A stretch of 64,000 bases of DNA from Symsagittifera roscoffensis (GCF_963678635.1 NC_087062.1:58916129-58980128), one strand, 5' to 3'; counted from the first letter of the stretch, positions 36,901 through 38,586 are shown. Notes: generated by a model from the sequence alone, not told the origin. Numbers and translations are program-made.

Positions 36901-38234
36901 GGCTTCTACGGACATGACACAGGCTCTGTTCGACCAGAGACCAGGTGTAGTGGCCAGAGGCGAGTCGGGGCTTTCAGTGGTGGGCAGTGCAGCCAATAGT
37001 TCTTTCGATGCTGCCAGTGGTGTTATTCCCCCTTCAGTTGGTGGTGGGGGCTTCATGAATTCGACAGAAGTGGATTTTAACGATTCACAAAGTGTGTTCT
37101 CGTCTCTTCACGACGTTGAAGAAGACGATGATCTGCAGTATAGTAATAGAAAGGATAACAGTCATAGTAAGTAAAAATATTTAATTGCTTTCAATGAATG
37201 GTTAGACAAAGTAATAAACCTATAGCCGTACAACCTTGCATCAATTTAGAGAAAGTATTATTTTGCCTATTTTCAGAAATTGATTTTTCTGTTGCCGTTG
37301 ATTCGATCGTGCTATTGAATGTGTTGTTGTACTGCTGATTTTGTTGTTAAGGATCTCAACGTCTGTCGTTATTTTCCGAGCAAAACGATTCTGCGCCATC
37401 TCATTTTGAAGATAGAAACCATTCAAAATCTTCGGAAACAAATGGATCTTTGCAACATAGAGCCGGAAAAAGGTGAATCATTTTTTATGGAAGGTAGTTC
37501 CATGACTGTTTCCACGTTAATTTTTTCCTCAATTTTGCTCAGTTTGGATATTCGGGGAAAAAATTGGATCTCTGTTGACCGTCATTTAAATAAGCTGGGG
37601 AATAATGAGTATTTTGCTGTTTGTCTTAAAGCTACGCGAATTGTTTTTTTTCTAAATCAATTTCACCTACAGTTTAGTCTTTGAACAGAAGTGTCACAGT
37701 GTAATTTTTGAGTTGACTGTTATTCGGTTAAATGGATCAATCAATTTCAATTCGTTTTTCAGGAGTAAAAATATGGTTTTCAATCGAGGAGACGCCGCTG
37801 CTGTGAGAAAGAAAGCTAGCTCTGTGGTTACTCCGAGTAAACCCACAGGGGGACTTGCCGTCTTGTGCAGTAGTTGCAGCTCCGCCGTCGCAGCACAATC
37901 CTCGCACAAGACTCCAGCCGCAACAACCGGTGCAAACAGTCATCAGATTACATCCGCATCGCCTATTTACACGTCACCCTTCTATACATTCGCTGCAACG
38001 TCTCCAGTGCAGTCATCTGATCCAGTGCCACCAAGAATTCTACAGATTCTCGGCTTCGCTGAAGGTCACGATATGGCCAGTAGCTCACGGGTTGCAGCAG
38101 AAGACAATGTCCCGATTGACTACTCGCCCGACGACGATGTTATAGCGAGTGAAGGAGGAACAGCTTCGACTACTGCAGCTGTTCTATCCCGATTGCGCTC
38201 AGCCCTGATGGGGTCAACAGCTTATTCAAAGTAA
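573..38234 (+). CDS. Milton/TRAK kinesin-dynein adaptor (gene span, 5' partial)
   Basis: Adaptor of the Milton/TRAK family, which links mitochondria (through Miro) to kinesin-1 and dynein. The N-terminal HAP1-type region is visible: IEDQIPRYKLR (exon 2), AQMTKTYHDIEAVTKLLEE (exon 3) and the CC1-box DLELAARIGQALL at the start of exon 4, followed by coiled coil through exons 4-8. A Spindly-like SLASELQ lies in exon 10. The family's C-terminal block, EKLQIVKPLEG then WQKLAS and DQRPGVVARG, spans exons 14-15. Sixteen exons (573-939, 1473-1817, 2064-2140, 4183-4502, 4843-5008, 7120-7269, 27247-27321, 33546-33797, 34746-34816, 35417-35644, 35859-35978, 36146-36226, 36385-36764, 36870-37166, 37352-37472, 37763-38234) give 3522 nt in one frame, that is 1173 residues plus stop. 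The true N-terminus is outside the window. Intron 6 is about 20 kb because of the retroelement. Confidence 0.93.
940..1472 (+). other. Intron 1
   Basis: AT-rich intron with GT and AG ends. No gene, repeat or RNA was recognised in it. Confidence 0.6.
1473..1817 (+). CDS. Milton/TRAK exon 2 (start of HAP1-like region)
   Basis: Acceptor TTTGTAACAG; donor CA|GTGAGA. Phase 1 in and phase 1 out (345 nt). The peptide includes EICSLIEDQIPRYKLR, which matches the conserved start of the HAP1/TRAK N-terminal region, then a Ser/Gly-rich linker and LADLSADFLNQFFSFF. The phase match to exon 3 supports the donor choice. Confidence 0.8.
1818..2063 (+). other. Intron 2
   Basis: Short intron of 246 bp, GT...AG. 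Nothing else seen. Confidence 0.7.
2064..2140 (+). CDS. Milton/TRAK exon 3
   Basis: 77-nt exon, acceptor TTTGTTTAG, donor GAG|GTAACG. It encodes IGGERIAQMTKTYHDIEAV and KLLEE, a nearly invariant stretch of TRAK/Milton/HAP1 proteins. Phase 1 to phase 0. Confidence 0.92.
2550..2615 (+). repeat. tRNA-like sequence (degenerate)
   Basis: TGGTCGAGTGATGAAGTCA resembles an A box, and GAAGTTCAAATCTCGGG resembles a B box about 45 bp downstream, as in a tRNA-derived SINE head. The cloverleaf is imperfect. It is nested inside the MULE. Confidence 0.3.
2876..3719 (-). pseudogene. MULE transposase C-terminal fragment, frameshifted
   Basis: Remnant of a Mutator-like transposase, which cuts and pastes the enclosing element. 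The 162-codon frame (3364-2876) contains PRTNNAVEGWNSNF followed by HPSFPKLIEKFQDEQ, the block that ends MULE transposase domains. Upstream on the same strand (3719-3522), in a different frame, NEMLVYDAYAYFKHR resembles the start of a FLYWCH-type zinc finger. The frame change, the small size and the missing catalytic N-terminal two thirds show it is dead. The surrounding TIRs confirm the family. Confidence 0.78.
4183..4502 (+). CDS. Milton/TRAK exon 4 (CC1-box and coiled coil)
   Basis: Acceptor GTTTGTGTAG, donor AG|GTAAGA, phase 0 to phase 2. It begins KEHDLELAARIGQALLQEN, the CC1-box that in dynein adaptors contacts the dynein light intermediate chain. It continues as a strongly predicted coiled coil (NDELNVFCDQLNDRVKQLK) and ends in an acidic then polar linker. 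This is the best single piece of evidence for the family. Confidence 0.95.
4843..5008 (+). CDS. Milton/TRAK exon 5 (coiled coil)
   Basis: Acceptor GGTCCAG, donor AAG|GTACAA, phase 2 to phase 0. After a Gly/Ser spacer it encodes VELVKLLERKLDLLERENGE, a leucine-heptad coiled coil, ending in KEESLLK. In homologues this leads directly into the ECV-type segment of exon 6. Confidence 0.88.
5605..5835 (+). repeat. tRNA-derived SINE-like repeat, copy 1
   Basis: The segment runs CGAACCTTCTTTGTTTTCC, then AACTCGCAAATAAAAGTG, then CATCTGTTCTCTGCTT, then an A-box-like GTGGTTGAGTAGTTAGCG and a B-box-like AGATCGAATCTGAC. The same order recurs at 45195-45415. Both have a T-rich tail. This is consistent with a tRNA-related short interspersed element. 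The family name is unknown. Confidence 0.5.
6055..6480. repeat. Dispersed non-coding repeat, copy A
   Basis: It begins CCGACCATTTGAAAATGTGG and GGAACTTTGTATTCGGGTGT, then GCAAAATCAGGTACCACAAA, then GTGATATATCA. The same ordered blocks appear at about 63028-63480, and partly at 29700-30390, 32236-32300 and 38700-38880. This is a non-autonomous interspersed family of unknown class. Confidence 0.5.
7120..7269 (+). CDS. Milton/TRAK exon 6 (coiled coil)
   Basis: 150 nt, phase 0 throughout. Acceptor GTGCTTCAG; donor AAT|GTAAGT. It encodes ECVSQLSQANQEARLLK and then a heptad coiled coil ending in ELVELQKKYNN, matching the TRAK segment that follows the LLK of exon 5. An in-frame stop just 5' of the acceptor (TGA at 7101) fixes the start. 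Confidence 0.9.
7338..7412. repeat. Hairpin-containing dispersed repeat end, copy 1
   Basis: ACCCTTGCGATAAGCAAGGGT forms a near-perfect hairpin, followed by GTTGCAATCGGGTACTAGAC and a TTCACAG end. The same block occurs at 32296-32356, 51650-51722 and 63645-63722. It lies next to the retroelement insertion point. Confidence 0.55.
7456..7863 (-). repeat. 3' LTR (408 bp)
   Basis: Identical by eye to 25898-26305. On the minus strand it starts TGGAACCTGATC and ends CCTAACTCA. It contains AATAAA on the minus strand (7654-7659), a CCAAT motif, and a short hairpin GTGCTGAA...TTCAGCAC at about 7721-7749. Upstream on the minus strand lies AAAACCCGGATGGG, a weak polypurine tract, directly before the LTR. 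Confidence 0.95.
7864..9424 (-). other. Retroelement 3' noncoding region
   Basis: 1.56 kb between the last ORF stop and the 3' LTR. There is no minus-strand ORF of note. It holds a GGTGGGTTAGGCC motif twice near 8506-8560 and several ATTTACTGC-containing repeats between 9090 and 9215. Such a long 3' region could carry RNA-level signals, but none is identifiable. Confidence 0.55.
9425..11218 (-). CDS. Retroelement ORF, 597 aa, unknown function
   Basis: Unrecognised protein. The first 200 residues or so are Pro/Ser/Thr/Asn-rich and look disordered. The remaining 400 form a denser region rich in Phe, Tyr and His (for example FKERFQIFSLTFHFLAPHERD), without an obvious signal peptide or membrane segment. 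Its ATG overlaps the stop of the glycoprotein ORF as ATGA (11215-11218), an arrangement that favours translation by termination and re-initiation. It is the last ORF before the 3' noncoding region, where retroviruses often carry accessory or regulatory genes. No zinc finger, nuclease or polymerase motif was recognised. Its intact length implies selection at least until recently. Confidence 0.8.
   Translation of the reverse strand: MSRQLGSLHRSNSHPTNLTSSIPIIPLFAFPPPDFPSSNVTSGMNSDTNSHISVLYSISQLNNPNIETPDEFADSEPSPSNNFHNLSHFSQPPFQPILSNNPDPITPTPSYASQVTPTYSSYHSDQSSPDTPRISPELDNFITLQQQPYHLNTPTINQISSTTNSTNPPTPSSNYTESLAPSSTSTESSLNTNRAYRTFKRKFPNHPFPAKPGTAREYINHPQHTNTREFLAITLPSFPQYTLNTPHDANETRNFVDEYVLMPTLSWTSYYHFTNPLCLPLTNTSIDTDRNKDMLYRLTTPLTARQFTYVGYKKSLKIHTAPRANEYTLEYYDHNIIRANQDQFLDEDRFANPQITEKFFIKTPYVFTLNIFDRKFDHIISEALTSTQAYESFKERFQIFSLTFHFLAPHERDLHCSHDIMLRTKQTHTYSYYRFIQNHFDLHTPSRQPHHRFQFINSKYTSPYFLNFTYCIKDTNLHGILRNYDPITQMYIFCPITKTFNAEESRPFLIPHEFVQPIEIPILEFIHNTTFNHKLYNLIQNTPYEFAVGTEELTTIKALQLLWPLLQTKNIIRILAKLLTTSELIHDIFPHGFFPDD
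11215..13833 (-). CDS. Env-like glycoprotein, 872 aa
   Basis: Probable envelope glycoprotein. The N-terminus is a signal peptide (MYILKLLNFLQLLFLVTS, residues 1-18). A Cys-containing ectodomain of about 680 residues follows, with repeated paired cysteines (HYDCEEN, SQCETE, VHCSQ, DDCKNE, LPCKND, GYCDP) and several N-x-S/T sites. Hydrophobic segments lie at about 690-760 (around LTILYAMFNFIGFLFSLLKG and ILFAGFFGIFS), then a proline-rich cytoplasmic-type tail of about 110 residues. The opening cysteine pattern reminds me of glycoproteins of chuvirus-like negative-strand viruses, which some invertebrate retroelements have captured. This is a resemblance from memory, not a search result. No furin-type site was pinned down. 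Its start overlaps the end of the ATG-less ORF by 13 bp, and its stop overlaps the 597-aa ORF start. Confidence 0.8.
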   Translation of the reverse strand: MYILKLLNFLQLLFLVTSIQNINPSPRTGPQDLLVTHYDCEENEQKTLHKYAINQVSQCETEPQAIETTDIIATLYSKARATTVTGYKFTATFSEKKVHCSQVSNGNKNRLDHESFYQSNIERLLHLNPDDCKNELLRLNITQNKNSQRKLVNFQVFSDSVHQSQLERHQGHIKLDEKYPYNGAHGRLTYDLHDKHWIPHIGINNPSNCKADTKNKGYQEIMFFDWKIQLEKIQLTRDLSDNTMIYQGIRLPCKNDQGYCDPTTRTQATIVWFPEDTCTTFQVAKIHARMIKFHEKYFIQSIPYEQVHPSRKLSSDFRNIDNIENKLTRFQIYQETELACKYRNPLHRTQYSEILVEYEKGFDMTTGKVKIDPYATGHPLNEGTSYIPVNFEKSNGQPGGHLKPYDTRSTRLQELSLMNTTYFGNIHYDIHLDMKLDYTISRIFQEMSLSELETLHQLCELERTQILQSLALAVLKIPYAGYLLSGNRSNFLDYEGNILWFYTCTKKVSPLYVFEDKRCYKRIPIFYKNKVHFVDTLSRRTYFWDTAVPCGSENSHNVVQLNPDENKYYLLTPYPTLMQSLKKFSPESIRAIARNPNIDLQSIGIYSKSDIQHHIRTQQFQELLTQMDTIQRQSIDQNLRKLAETAGFADIYTQDYSGYFKDIKDYIYLNGEKYRPQDISPINIFSFVTLKNEILDFLGWPYYILEKLTILYAMFNFIGFLFSLLKGIYNTCAIHTQVNRQASVARILFAGFFGIFSTSINKILLDAQIKEYNTKITTRQNTYDEEHNNVDTQPTAPQLPPLPNNHPLSLVPRNFRNLAITHNPNFRLTTSQSPVQHIMTHQSHDDNTYEQIIEQPHTTAFQSQNNNFFSPR
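13821..14957 (-). CDS. ATG-less P/S/T/Q-rich ORF in retroelement, about 378 codons
   Basis: An open frame follows a TAA at 14958-14960 and runs to a TAA at 13821-13823 (378 codons). I saw no in-frame ATG near its 5' end. It begins QFKNPSKIATQQSQNQ and is rich in Pro, Ser, Thr, Asn and Gln. The second half is more ordered (LDWNTFTAPPPLFGQHQES). It ends 13 bp inside the glycoprotein ORF in another frame. The preceding small ORF stops at 14963 in a different frame, so simple frameshifting cannot join them. Splicing or a non-AUG start is needed. It may be an exon of a spliced env or accessory message. Confidence 0.6.
   Translation of the reverse strand, partial: QFKNPSKIATQQSQNQSSPTSSQDNPTPPSTTQNPQTSTRISFQDNPYTFEERHARLSEPLEPVQRQAPLSEPTYNLYPTLPQELSRIRNLSQNQNTTEINRQIIHPRRNRNFQTPRVHFDIPQSPTQTTPENTTGITPETPTLFSQRSTSSLPSDYLGSTPTSEQIRENPFNPPNLTSRLPYWTTHSFTQGEPNLANDPIDISTDTTTSSSLPETLSLPSTPSTSQFSPLPFNLNFPNNLDARYREQSSINIPLRLDWNTFTAPPPLFGQHQESNRLHNWALNRLQYRQDIHNDIRDHNIQILQQNSLQLKFEITVKLNNITQHPYPLNPPNITAQSLPPPFITTEVIYKYDRYTKNTIGYITFYNPYSGLSYTCIF
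14963..15151 (-). CDS. Small hydrophobic membrane protein, 62 aa
   Basis: The 62-codon ORF has two strongly hydrophobic stretches (IFLLFVIFITFLSSLILTI and ITFALATIFLILFL) separated by a Lys-rich CKCIKK turn. This predicts a hairpin of two membrane helices. Its ATG overlaps the stop of the 76-aa ORF as ATGA (15148-15151), a sign of coupled translation. Size and topology resemble viroporins or small hydrophobic proteins of enveloped viruses. That function is inference only, because AT-rich DNA can also yield hydrophobic ORFs by chance. Confidence 0.5.
   Translation of the reverse strand: MIRTIFSRTDIFLLFVIFITFLSSLILTICKCIKKAIITFALATIFLILFLEEYYNKHKPSH
15148..15378 (-). CDS. Small hydrophobic membrane protein, 76 aa
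   Basis: The 76-codon ORF has a long hydrophobic core (FIIFLFDIIESF then LIIIIIFCNIFLIFYTIIEL) predicting one or two membrane helices and a short polar C-terminus (EYIHRYDFNNLSK). It lies about 600 bp after the Gag-Pol stop and overlaps the next small ORF by 4 bp. Pairing with a second hydrophobic ORF through ATGA makes chance less likely. No homologue is recognised. Confidence 0.45.
   Translation of the reverse strand: MLFSQTVVQILINFKHFFSILQAFIIFLFDIIESFLIIIIIFCNIFLIFYTIIELYLQLSKTLEYIHRYDFNNLSK
15379..15980 (-). other. Gap between Gag-Pol and small membrane ORFs
   Basis: About 600 bp on the coding strand with no sizeable ORF. It could hold a splice acceptor for subgenomic messages of the downstream ORFs, but none is clear by eye. 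Confidence 0.4.
15981..24203 (-). CDS. Gag-Pol polyprotein, 2740 aa, intact
   Basis: One uninterrupted frame encodes Gag and Pol. Residues 1-590 are low-complexity Gln/Asn/Pro-rich. A capsid-like region starts near 600 (FTGTDPEYSVEDYLN) with a retrotransposon-gag motif (WKRFTQEFSKMF). A CCHC zinc knuckle CNYCRRYGHSISEC lies near 840. Arg/Asn/Ser/Tyr repeats follow at about 900-1060. The aspartic protease FLIDSGAESNII is near 1230. Reverse transcriptase shows ADMNSAYNQMPL (near 1671) and YLDDVFMQ (near 1736). RNase H shows CDASNFGIGAALL and TDHKPI. Integrase shows an HHCC finger (HTQNIKGH, CNDCIVC), then catalytic FDTKGP, TDNGTEF and VEGMNRSL at about 2318, 2379 and 2415, and a GPY/F-type tail (LRKGPYQIIAK). 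All catalytic residues are present. Protease-RT-RNase H-integrase order places it in Ty3/gypsy. Gag and Pol share a frame, so no frameshift is needed. Confidence 0.96.
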   Translation of the reverse strand: MSSTHTPGEETPDDDEIFPFIVDADTDRGQHIFCQNLLVNLFEPGISPCKTEFPDVKIKRQIIDHYLKDICNITQQYGIYSIEFTSPNHNNRTYTIQTDDLDLEFSKVFSEYIKSIQYHNSQRANSIFTNEVFAIIYSYISILENELPLTNVSPTDTSKHLRVRHEITLLSSYLNIIKENFTKDDVSQHTKHDLQKILAWFIIDYFTHNIDLIAQARKNFRPQNSNDETAITEQSDYVWDPEWSHPAFISFPQSISSQAISTISYIRDYVRVIPLTIDATPLNYNTFLPDTQNNSLNSTVIHNENLNGTRNLTQQDIQTPSHFINEEIVHTTTTQQSISPIRPNLTTPRNTNPSQTQVTLQSTVKPSVAPKYSHMDYQTYKPVTIPSKTRKTFTRNNFADHNYNYTHPSKTNYQPQRNFNQYTKPRNWDNPTAQYNSNNFQPNPPQDRSENYPFFQQNKNKKQTSYQMDYLSSDEDFLQPDIFAQNTQEYRRQGIQKTRINHRNFSPQPIDAQHQQSIQQQNPINTQSFQPIQQQNPMIAHSYQPSQMQNEIPLPYYLQQHEITRNQLSNFSQMPNAAESLQMTMNPYLMGGSSITSNKPLMVFTGTDPEYSVEDYLNAVTANLILNIGPEPINTPLHQNWIHRRTALIQTTLDGAAQKWFSVLPQEIKSNWKRFTQEFSKMFDSERNKQQQRVLCNEIRRLPNETIKQIAVRIETLVRKAYSLNTHDYKNTKMTEILMMTLTPQLRKIAIKKRASHPSSIREPDLDFRKLVDKLEQAEITMKLEETENLKLQYVNKIETTPTNINNIQESETDLVEKITEILNIYEKNPNFKGKPSFKKWCNYCRRYGHSISECRQKQQDSQNKPQKYKEPNKSFYQYMKKDQNLPNKNVYSNNSSGKPLPNNTSYTRNQSPYNSSYRGRSPERRNTYNSSQNHYNRPNSRNNYSRSNSNTQRFVSRSNSQPRNNYYPNNQSRNSSYNRNRNYSYNRNRSYSNNRNQNYPNNRSRNNSYNRSNYNRPNNNYQNRSRNNSQNRHPSYNNRYRNYSKSPHRNNNHYNTSNNRHRSSTPKHQRQINQVQSNPETTSDPPGIDDTVTDTLQLNQINCTSSDSESDTENTLAINMIKVENDYESVIYEQPFPSHIYENQSEFLQNHYTTPINSTPTTQETNAKNTTAQPDQNAKTKCLNTNHIYQNIQKEQPKEKIWTIPFLLESPRNKEFQPPDLEIDFLIDSGAESNIINIPTWNEIKSLHPKLTPLETSSKLATAQGSTLINYGKIQLFLLPTRTIEQSKILNKPFKQIFHITDIKYNIIGIPFISKYIPTINILNSKILIKDKYTKTKETSLTFFQRLNKQPPFFSKFYPIYNQQRKHLKPLSGNIYNFSIKQVHQYDKEQNKQKFYMSDFEFKPIHKFFKITISSIKYLKNSNSDIISLHVYNNTPYQVTLPLGLLGYCETNATISPIHEKAYRVNNILQLLDICQSTILNEELSINNIISNENRNTDYFTKTPYFKPTFNISNYTEHQQKFLTMFNFQHSQITQDEFEKLAKQLIKYSSVYATSKFDVGKISSSLHLPLKPDAVFKKQRASKVPIHLHDKVNRLLDILEQYNIISPVNKEEQPKGNTFINPVIILAKGESLKIVLDARYLNSLIDESKCNWPIEPIQVILTKINGKYFTTADMNSAYNQMPLDEQSRRLTQFVIGNQQYEFNRLFYGISIGPAAFSAFMSKIFRPLILKKNAITYLDDVFMQSQTKDEMFKVLETYHQILQNENLKAAPDKSHFFLTKVKFLGHNIERKTITPLKSRIDAIQKLQPPTNKKKIQEFLGMLNFLSKYVYKMQLYLRPFYNILRQQNNFEWNTEHQTRFEEIKKLLTEQISNTIPDPDQPFYAMCDASNFGIGAALLQSHNGTNKMNLISANSRLFTQAELRLSTLMRECTAIIYTLTEYEFLILGSKHPTVLFTDHKPIIFLFTQKSNPNHRVYRFQLILMKFPNLHIVWTAGKNLALPDTLSRNTPPELLTRKTTVEIPKNIKFYLAENETSPRLECKYAVKTDIEQSQINNLQHFPLYLDCQNNHYEVDLLGTSTFKPIPYSQWIKNNTQQKRTKQHLPKKDHFPLIEKEDLTDKINLSGPQTSDSKYTINQVFDLHDPLDTIPLSKLEIENIFLPPTETITISTLKQYQNLDPVIRQLKSWHKYKTKPIKADSTILGNKTLLRYFRKFNNTTINEKTDLLEYNLNESTVPCLPISMILIAFNISHTQNIKGHSGSEKTYSNFIQNFYFPNAPIWIKVLCNDCIVCQLNKPYPNQKQIAQKQDFKGQSLYFNHRISFDTKGPISPSSEGNSYIMVIVDAFTHYVALNPVPHCNAYYAYTTLYEHWIAKFGLPEILVTDNGTEFINNEIITLCHLYNIKHKPRTSHAPWTNGLVEGMNRSLQEYLRCIINGNDTKYTEWSADVKLFPLAYNSQITTTLGMSPYEMVFNQKPRKPIMFTANSHKNAQGYCQPNKDSICYNLPLHTHDEDHFHHPQILKLASGTHTEWILNRDKKHNEIYQKITKKLLQRQNINEQINSRFTPASDLKIGTFVLIPNFNTQKGISKKLQPLRKGPYQIIAKPTDVTYKITDSNKKEIVQHRNNLIPYYPKEYALRELTQLYSFTGLKIVQNEPHLKNTEQNDNPTENQNTKPTATKNKTQNQKESPKQRKNRKMTEQIIPQEEIDKSEHRKTTRLRNQPRKNYKMFIPQSKILKKVEFKK
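24178..24645 (-). CDS. Retroelement leader ORF, 155 aa, basic
   Basis: The ORF lies upstream of Gag-Pol in a different frame and overlaps its start by 26 bp. It is rich in Lys and Arg (TKRQTLKRKIITKQRQITRK) with a Ser/Asp/Glu-rich middle (SESETNSLDELYKL) and a second basic cluster (RGKRRIKKQYKHK). It has no membrane segment or known domain. Basic patches suggest nucleic-acid binding or nuclear targeting, but this is inference. The overlap with the Gag ATG implies that Gag is reached by leaky scanning or re-initiation, or from a spliced RNA. Confidence 0.65.
   Translation of the reverse strand: MSFKNLGNKQTIILHNCEIDNKKYDLVITPHTQTVGYIRTKRQTLKRKIITKQRQITRKRFSKNRNAFSESETNSLDELYKLKESVDENYPLHDQLYFSDSETTSNSSQRGKRRIKKQYKHKPVHLYNWNQPIRHINNYILTVIERKNELNTHSR
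25161..25245. repeat. 25-bp direct repeat pair in element leader
   Basis: Exact copies 60 bp apart, starting at 25161 and 25221, each beginning GATCCAAGGATAAGCCTTGA. Each contains the palindromic TCAAGGCTTATCCTTGG-like core, so the RNA could form paired stem-loops. Function unknown. Confidence 0.6.
25576..25809 (-). CDS. Possible small leader ORF, 77 aa
   Basis: First ATG-started ORF of note after the primer-binding site on the element's coding strand. It is basic in the middle (GRRHRTKDDIRQSR), with no known domain. It could be an upstream ORF that modulates translation, or chance. Confidence 0.25.
   Translation of the reverse strand: MLYDNNLIEMSLRLNRSEPIFRTIIELPGIGRRHRTKDDIRQSRNLPYSYMIVRQKPEQTFIFRILLAMNLDFHLQT
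25868..25895 (-). promoter_or_regulatory. Primer-binding site (tRNA-primed)
   Basis: Two bases after the 5' LTR end (CA), the minus strand reads TGGTGCGACCATAAGTCTCG AAC. Its complement ends GGTCGCACCA and contains GTTCGAGAC, like the T-arm and 3' end of a tRNA. The spacing is one base short of a standard tRNA, so the primer identity is not settled. Confidence 0.65.
25898..26305 (-). repeat. 5' LTR (408 bp)
   Basis: Upstream LTR for minus-strand transcription, identical by eye to the LTR at 7456-7863, with terminal TG and CA. It is followed outside by AAATTTACC, whose first four bases match the AAAT before the other LTR. The minus strand has a CCAAT motif, a TATATTTTATG stretch near its start, and AATAAA. 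Confidence 0.95.
26306..27246 (+). other. Rest of intron 6: repeats
   Basis: Contains three diverged copies, roughly 150 bp apart, of a unit with TAGGTTTCGGC...ATATCG...GTGGCCTCATATTG (near 26452, 26605 and 26745), and a (GT)n tract at 26638-26655. A related TAGGTTTCGGCCTAAATTG lies at 52256. No exon until 27247. Confidence 0.5.
27247..27321 (+). CDS. Milton/TRAK exon 7 (coiled coil)
   Basis: 75-nt exon in phase 0 on both sides, acceptor TTGTTCTAG, donor GAG|GTAATG. It encodes LTVEYENVMSELETLHECTE, corresponding to the TRAK segment of the form LT.EL...Y......LHE. It lies about 20 kb from exon 6 because of the retroelement. Confidence 0.88.
27322..33545 (+). other. Intron 7, 6.2 kb, no coding sequence seen
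   Basis: AT-rich, with many poly-T tracts and copies of dispersed families: CTACTTGCACAGCAA near 30220 and 33270, a GTGGGAGGGACTTTGTTTCC block at 32245, the hairpin repeat at 32296, a pair of TTCCAACxGTCTGTTGGC motifs near 32082 and 32130, and a tRNA-like sequence at 32763-32840. No exon or functional RNA was recognised. Confidence 0.5.
32763..32840 (+). repeat. tRNA-like SINE head
   Basis: GGCGCATGTGGAGTAGAGGT (A-box-like) is followed by a perfect B box GGTTCGAATCC and then CAACCGGGACC and a T-run. A similar GGCGCACATGG...GGTTCGAATCTGACACGACC lies at 51788-51865. Recurrence with a T-rich tail favours a SINE over a functional tRNA gene. Confidence 0.5.
33546..33797 (+). CDS. Milton/TRAK exon 8 (end of coiled coil)
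   Basis: Acceptor GGTGTTTTTCAG, donor CCT|GTGAGT, 252 nt, phase 0 on both sides. It encodes LSQVKQDYEKCASMLQDTQS, continuing the coiled coil, then a polar linker. Because it ends in phase 0 it can join either exon 9 (alternative end) or exon 10 (long form). Confidence 0.9.
33839..34300 (+). CDS. Milton/TRAK alternative terminal exon 9
   Basis: Acceptor TTATATTTCAG opens in phase 0 into 153 codons and a TGA at 34298-34300. The peptide starts RVNQILSSHPKKNPYGHVWR, has a Gly/Asn-rich stretch, then a helical QNRERVKALQREQMEQRKEF and a Gln-rich end (TAQIQQHQQIRQQ). I saw no good donor before the stop. Exon 8 and exon 10 fit together without it. It therefore most likely gives a short isoform of 737 residues in this window, lacking the Spindly-like motif and the C-terminal Milton block. 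A variant poly(A) signal ATTAAA lies at 34506-34511. Confidence 0.7.
   Translation, partial: RVNQILSSHPKKNPYGHVWRNRQRNSQRGRNGTGNGVANGHTIVTEHDNDNMSVSSGGQGQGGRSLSLNQTRKQNRERVKALQREQMEQRKEFQKLKAAGGVNPNVVLQFPSRNSLTNLNTAATNTDNLTAQIQQHQQIRQQLKATTQPTFIN
34506..34511 (+). terminator. Possible poly(A) signal for short isoform
   Basis: ATTAAA about 200 bp after the exon 9 stop, followed by T/G-rich DNA. It is the only common poly(A) variant noticed in that interval. Unproven. Confidence 0.35.
34746..34816 (+). CDS. Milton/TRAK exon 10 (Spindly-like motif)
   Basis: Acceptor TTCTGTTACAG, donor AACTC|GTAAGT, 71 nt, phase 0 to 2. It encodes QSLASELQRALNPVEVPPLQ. SLASELQ corresponds to the Spindly-type dynactin-contact motif of TRAK proteins (form SLAxE). 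This short exon is the strongest evidence that the downstream exons belong to the same gene. Confidence 0.85.
34817..35416 (+). other. Intron 10
   Basis: AT-rich, 600 bp, with GT and AG ends. Nothing else recognised. Confidence 0.6.
35417..35644 (+). CDS. Milton/TRAK exon 11
   Basis: Acceptor GTTTTGCAG, donor GATAG|GTAAAC, phase 2 to 2. It encodes NAQARQAVREMVTSRIGKRH and a Pro/Ser/Thr-rich remainder. The basic start occupies the place of the QKRVFETVR-type segment of TRAK. Other frames here are also open, because the exon is GC-rich. Confidence 0.82.
35859..35978 (+). CDS. Milton/TRAK exon 12
   Basis: 120 nt, acceptor GTTGTTGCAG, donor TTCAG|GTATAT, phase 2 to 2. It encodes GGTSSRVGAERISTTHADMQ and SIRRLGASRQNEVDYKMF, predicted partly helical. 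No separate domain. Confidence 0.8.
36146..36226 (+). CDS. Milton/TRAK exon 13
   Basis: 81 nt, acceptor TTGTATAG, donor GAAGG|GTTAGT, phase 2 to 2. It encodes QSAKCMGGLNDRSDTSSRPD and KEMFVEG. An alternative acceptor 4 bp downstream (GCAG) would break the phase, so 36146 was chosen. Confidence 0.75.
36385..36764 (+). CDS. Milton/TRAK exon 14
   Basis: Acceptor TTCGTTTAG, donor GAAG|GTACAT, phase 2 to 1. It is Ser/Arg-rich (SNLGSSVSQVSPARAV) and ends with GRPEKLQIVKPLEG, the strictly conserved start of the Milton/TRAK C-terminal block. Confidence 0.92.
36870..37166 (+). CDS. Milton/TRAK exon 15
   Basis: Acceptor TTTTAAG, donor CATA|GTAAGT, phase 1 to 1. It encodes SETLGQWQKLASTDMTQALF and DQRPGVVARG, the second half of the conserved C-terminal block, then a Gly/Ser stretch and acidic SLHDVEEDDDLQYS, which parallels the acidic tail of that block in TRAK proteins. 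Confidence 0.92.
37352..37472 (+). CDS. Milton/TRAK exon 16
   Basis: 121 nt with no internal ATG in frame. It was placed because phase 1 entry at TTAAG|GATCTC gives an open reading SQRLSLFSEQNDSAPSHFED and SETNGSLQHRAGK up to AAAAG|GTGAAT (phase 2), fitting exons 15 and 17 exactly. The acceptor tract is only moderately pyrimidine-rich. Confidence 0.7.
37763..38234 (+). CDS. Milton/TRAK exon 17 (last coding exon)
   Basis: Acceptor CGTTTTTCAG, phase 2, open to TAA at 38232-38234 (157 codons with stop). It encodes SKNMVFNRGDAAAVRKKASS, an Ala/Ser/Thr-rich middle, PRILQILGFAEGHDMASSSR and a C-terminus STTAAVLSRLRSALMGSTAY SK. The short hydrophobic LQILGF patch is the only ordered feature. Confidence 0.85.
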
Positions 38235-38515
38235 TGAGCTAGGAAAGACTTAAAATTGATATTTTCCCGATTTTACAGCGATTAAATCGATTTTGCCCGT
38301 TCAAAGGTGCTTGTTCATGTCTATCAATATGATGCTCATGCAAACTTCTTAGACTGCTTTTACAAATATTTGTTTATTGTTTCGCCCGTTAAATCGATCC
38401 AATGCTAGCCTTATTTCTTCATGGATAATATTGCGCCTATTCATGAATTGAAAGGGATAAATAAGTTTTCAATTGCGAATCGGCAGCTGGCGAAATCGTT
38501 TCTGCTTTGCAGAAA

Positions 38516-38586
38516 AATAAATGGTCGTCTCGTTTAATTTATGTATCTAAATAGTGACACACTAAATTAGTTCAGTATCAAATAAA
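38516..38586 (+). terminator. Poly(A) signals of the Milton/TRAK long form
   Basis: AATAAA at 38516-38521 and again at 38581-38586, 280-350 bp after the stop. They are the first exact signals downstream. A 3' UTR of about 300 bp is implied. Confidence 0.5.
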